From positions 1 to 7,159 of the forward strand of contig QGUZ01000259.1 in assembly GCA_003242605.1 (NCBI GenBank): a stretch of DNA of 7,159 bases. Reading direction: 5' to 3'. This document shows positions 5,245-7,159 of this stretch, in pieces. Under the pieces are notes generated by a model that was given only the letters and a program-made list of their open reading frames with translations, was not told where the DNA came from and made no database searches. Made by a program: the position numbers and the translations under genes. The stretch's first letter is position 1, and each line of letters begins with the position of its first letter. The stretch comes from Actinomycetota bacterium (GTDB lineage Bacteria > Actinomycetota > Actinomycetes > Streptosporangiales > Streptosporangiaceae).

Positions 5245-5751
5245 CCTTCGCCTCGCCTCCCGGCCTGCGCGATCACGTCGTCCGTTCGGGCGGAGGCCGT
5301 CGGCCGCGCGCGGACCATACGCCTCCCCGGCGCGGCCAGGAGAACCCGTGCGAGCCGCCTTCCGGCGTGCGCCGCGGCTCCCGCCCCCGTGACGGAGCGA
5401 CGGCGGTGCGGCTCTGGTGGCCAGCGCCGGACGATCCCGAGCTGCTCGCCGAGCGTGCCGAAGAGGGCCTCGGCCTCGGCGGCGTGCTGACCGGCCCGCA
5501 CCGTTGCGGTCAGGAAGGAGGAGTGGCTCCGGCCCGGCCGATGGACCGGCGACCGCCCGCCGCTCGTGCCGACGGGCGCCACCGGCACGCCGGCCGACCT
5601 CGGCACGCGGTCGCCCGGCGTTCGGCGCGCGACGTGAACGAGTTGAATCACCCGGTTTCGGCGAGACGTCGTACCGGAGGGGGCGACGTGACACCCAGCG
5701 TTCCGGTCCTTGCCGGTACCTGCGCTTCTCACCCGCGTCGCCCCGCCTCGG

Positions 5752-6366
5752 TCACGGTGCGGCGAGGATGGCGGCCAGGCCGTGATCGACGACCGAGCGC
5801 CAGGAGGGGGAGGCGGCGGTGACGGCCCGGTGGAGGTGGGGCCTGTCGGCGAGGTGGGGCAGGTCGTCGTATGAGCCGCCGGTGTGGTTCACCCGGGTGG
5901 TGGCGCAGCCCAGGACGAACGAGGTCAGCGCGTAGGAGCGGGGGAGGATGTCCGGCGGGGCGGTCCCGGCCTCCGCCAGCAGGTGGCAGACGCGGTCCGC
6001 GAGGGCGAGATAGGCGGGGCCGAGCGGGGTGGTCCGGGCGACCTGCGCCGCCGCCCAGGGGTGATCGACGAGGTGGTCGTACCAGGCGAGCATGAGGCCG
6101 CGCAGGTCCCCTTCGTCCGCCGCCGCCCACACGCGCGGGTCGGCGGCGAGGGCGGCGTCCAGCGCGAGATCGAGCACGTCCTCGCGGGTGTCCACGTGCG
6201 CGTAGAGGCTCGACTGGGCGACGCCGAGGCGCGCGGCGAGCCTGCGCAGCGTGAGGTTCTCCGCGCCGTCCTCGGCGAGCAGGGCGAGGGCGGCCGCGGC
6301 GATGTCGTCCGCGGTGAGCCTGCGGTGCCGCCGCCCGGCCCGGGGCGGCCTGGTCCAGTACGGCAT
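5752..6366 (-). CDS. TetR-family repressor of the tetracycline-repressor type, divergent from the GNAT gene
   Basis: 204 residues, normal for the family. After a basic N-terminus (RRHRRLT, 12-18) comes the TetR DNA-binding domain, with the helix-turn-helix LTLRRLAARLGVAQSSLYAHV (38-58) and TREDVLDLAL. The SLYAHV turn resembles the YWHV of classical tetracycline repressors. The C-terminal part (about 85-200), with LMLAWYDHLVDHPWAAAQVAR and a glycine turn before the last helices, looks like the TetR_C ligand domain, suggesting that a small hydrophobic molecule or drug is bound. GGAGGG lies about 11 nt before the ATG, a rather long spacing, but no better start is in frame. It likely controls itself and the acetyltransferase opposite. 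Family firm; ligand unknown. Confidence 0.9.
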   Translation of the reverse strand: MPYWTRPPRAGRRHRRLTADDIAAAALALLAEDGAENLTLRRLAARLGVAQSSLYAHVDTREDVLDLALDAALAADPRVWAAADEGDLRGLMLAWYDHLVDHPWAAAQVARTTPLGPAYLALADRVCHLLAEAGTAPPDILPRSYALTSFVLGCATTRVNHTGGSYDDLPHLADRPHLHRAVTAASPSWRSVVDHGLAAILAAP

Positions 6367-6400
6367 TGCGCTGTCGTCCCTCCGGCGGATCCTCGCCCGG

Positions 6401-6454
6401 TATGCTCGCCGGCATCTTAAACGAACGCTGATCGGTTAAGGGGAGTGTCGCGCC
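6401..6454 (+). promoter_or_regulatory. Promoter region and ribosome site of the GNAT gene
   Basis: TATGCT (6401-6406) is a possible -10, the same hexamer as for the oxidoreductase; no good -35 is visible. Transcription from it would start near 6413, just before the palindrome at 6416-6440, so a bound repressor would block elongation. On the minus strand TAAGAT (6419-6414) is a possible -10 for the TetR gene. AGGGGAG (6439-6445) lies 9 nt before ATG 6455 and fixes the GNAT start. Confidence 0.4.
6416..6440. promoter_or_regulatory. Probable operator of the second TetR protein
   Basis: A 25-bp imperfect palindrome with perfect ends CTTAA (6416-6420) and TTAAG (6436-6440) and partly matching inner arms; 18 of 25 positions are symmetric. 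It overlaps the candidate minus-strand -10 and ends at the GNAT ribosome site. Its half-site (CTTAAnCGA) is unlike the AAGTGGA half-site of the first TetR pair, so the two circuits are probably separate. Confidence 0.55.
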
Positions 6455-7006
6455 ATGAGGGATCTCCACAGCCTGCTGCCGGTGGAGGGCGGTCGCCTGC
6501 GGCTGCGCGCCCTGGCGGAGCGGGACGCCGACGCGTACGCGACCGGCACGAAGGACCCCGCCGTGCAGGAGTTCGCCCATCTCCCCAAGCCGGACTACAC
6601 CCCGCAGATCGTGCGCGATCTGGCCGCCACGGTCGTGGCCGACGGGCTGCGCACGGGGGAGCTCGCCGTCCTGACGATCGCGGACCTCGCCACCGACGCC
6701 TTCCGCGGCAGCCTTGTCCTCTTCGACGTCGGCGAGCACGACGCCGAGGTCGGGTTCTGGCTCGCCCCGGAGGCGCGCGGGCGCGGCCTCGCCCGCGAGG
6801 CGCTGGGCCTCGCGGCACGCCTCGCGTCGCGCATGGGGCTGCGCGCGCTGCGTGCGGTGACGGCCCAGGAGAACACCGCCTCCGCGCGGACGCTCACCGG
6901 CGCCGGCTTCACCCCGGTCGGTGAGCCGGGGCGGATGCGGGCGCCGTCCGGTGCGGAGCTGACCGCCCAGCGCTACGAGCTGCGCCTCGCCGCCGCAGGC
7001 GGGTGA
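6455..7006 (+). CDS. GNAT-family N-acetyltransferase (RimJ/RimL-like)
   Basis: 183 residues; transfers acetyl from acetyl-CoA to an amine or a protein N-terminus in the cytosol. The fold is visible in order: LRLRALAERDADAY (15-28, strand 1 and helix 1), EVGFWLAPEARGRGLAREAL (98-117) with the pyrophosphate-binding RGRGLA motif, and ALRAVTAQENTASARTLTGAGF (131-152) whose N-x-x-S-x-x-x-x-x-x-x-G-F pattern is the RimJ/RimL-type motif B. The protein is complete. The acceptor cannot be told: ribosomal protein, small metabolite or antibiotic are all possible. Pairing with a tetracycline-repressor-like regulator makes a small-molecule acceptor or drug response plausible, but this is inference. The ribosome site AGGGGAG supports ATG 6455. 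Confidence 0.92.
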   Translation: MRDLHSLLPVEGGRLRLRALAERDADAYATGTKDPAVQEFAHLPKPDYTPQIVRDLAATVVADGLRTGELAVLTIADLATDAFRGSLVLFDVGEHDAEVGFWLAPEARGRGLAREALGLAARLASRMGLRALRAVTAQENTASARTLTGAGFTPVGEPGRMRAPSGAELTAQRYELRLAAAGG

Positions 7007-7159
7007 CCGCCGGGCACCGCCGGCCGTCCATCGCCCCCGCCATGCCCGCGGGCCGGTCCGGCCGGGCGATCCGTTCGTCGAATCTCGGCCCGGGTTCGTC
7101 GCCGTGCCCGCCCCCCGGTGCATCGGCGGGGGCCGGGTCGCGCGGGGCGCCCCCCACGC

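Larger units (their letters stand above)
4984..5751. other. Long intergenic region with strong hairpins, no convincing gene
   Basis: Frames on both strands are open simply because of high G+C; none has a domain, a ribosome site or a family-like start. Seen instead: a 12-bp direct repeat (5042-5053, 5076-5087), an 11-bp-stem hairpin (5118-5144), a larger hairpin with a T run (5186-5244), a 6-bp hairpin ACGTCG/CGACGT (5666-5689) that could end the TetR transcript from the right, and one stretch with codon-like composition on the minus strand (5388-5528). A structured or short RNA could be encoded here, but nothing matches a family I know. Confidence 0.45.

Noticed and set aside
5073..5732. 219-codon minus-strand frame in the second intergenic region
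   Set aside because: Only the piece at 5388-5528 looks coding-like; the remainder is Arg-rich noise crossing strong hairpins. The piece is kept only as a finding.
5729..7123. 464-codon minus-strand frame spanning the TetR/GNAT pair
   Set aside because: It runs antisense to the GNAT gene and out of frame with the TetR gene, crosses the promoter gap, and shows no family motifs.
7007..7159. Terminator or gene start after the GNAT gene
   Set aside because: GCCCG/CGGGC (7044-7048, 7063-7067) can pair, but the stem is only 5 bp with competing pairings. The remaining bases show no start, domain or T run, so no feature is called.
1..7159. tRNA, CRISPR array, insertion-sequence ends or a prophage/defence island
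   Set aside because: No GTTCGAA-type tRNA arm, no regularly spaced repeat array, no transposase-like protein and no target-site duplication were found; all called genes are ordinary metabolic or regulatory families.

Overview
The window is a 7.16 kb piece of very GC-rich chromosome with extreme G/C preference at third codon positions. Strong purine-rich ribosome sites occur next to at least one probable leaderless start. The gene families fit Actinomycetota, most likely an actinomycete such as the Streptosporangiales or Streptomycetales, although the order cannot be fixed from sequence alone. No RNA gene, CRISPR array, insertion sequence or phage gene was seen. The first ~60 bases look like a damaged contig end, so the piece may be a whole small contig.

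Left part (1-2600, all minus strand): an amino-acid catabolic cluster. Reading in the direction of transcription, it has an Lrp/AsnC regulator, a gap of about 195 bp with a promoter and phased repeats, a guanidino-group-modifying enzyme, and ornithine aminotransferase (rocD, cut off by the window edge). The enzyme would normally be labelled dimethylargininase, but it carries residues typical of arginine dihydrolase. The last two genes overlap by 4 bp (ATGA). The most economical reading is arginine -> ornithine -> glutamate-5-semialdehyde under amino-acid-responsive control.

Middle part (2601-4936): a 575-bp non-coding stretch with short repeats, followed by a divergent pair, a TetR-family repressor (minus) and a zinc-free quinone-oxidoreductase-like MDR enzyme (plus). 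Their shared 102-bp gap holds a 24-bp imperfect palindrome and a third half-site. This is a typical local repressor/target layout.

Right part (4937-7159): about 815 bp without a convincing gene but with strong hairpins, one followed by a T run. A second divergent pair follows, a tetracycline-repressor-like TetR protein (minus) and a GNAT N-acetyltransferase (plus), with a different 25-bp imperfect palindrome between them. The last 153 bases hold no recognisable feature.

Most of the window is ordinary. The points most worth a second look are the arginine dihydrolase/RocD module with its phased upstream repeats, and the structured 5118-5244 segment.
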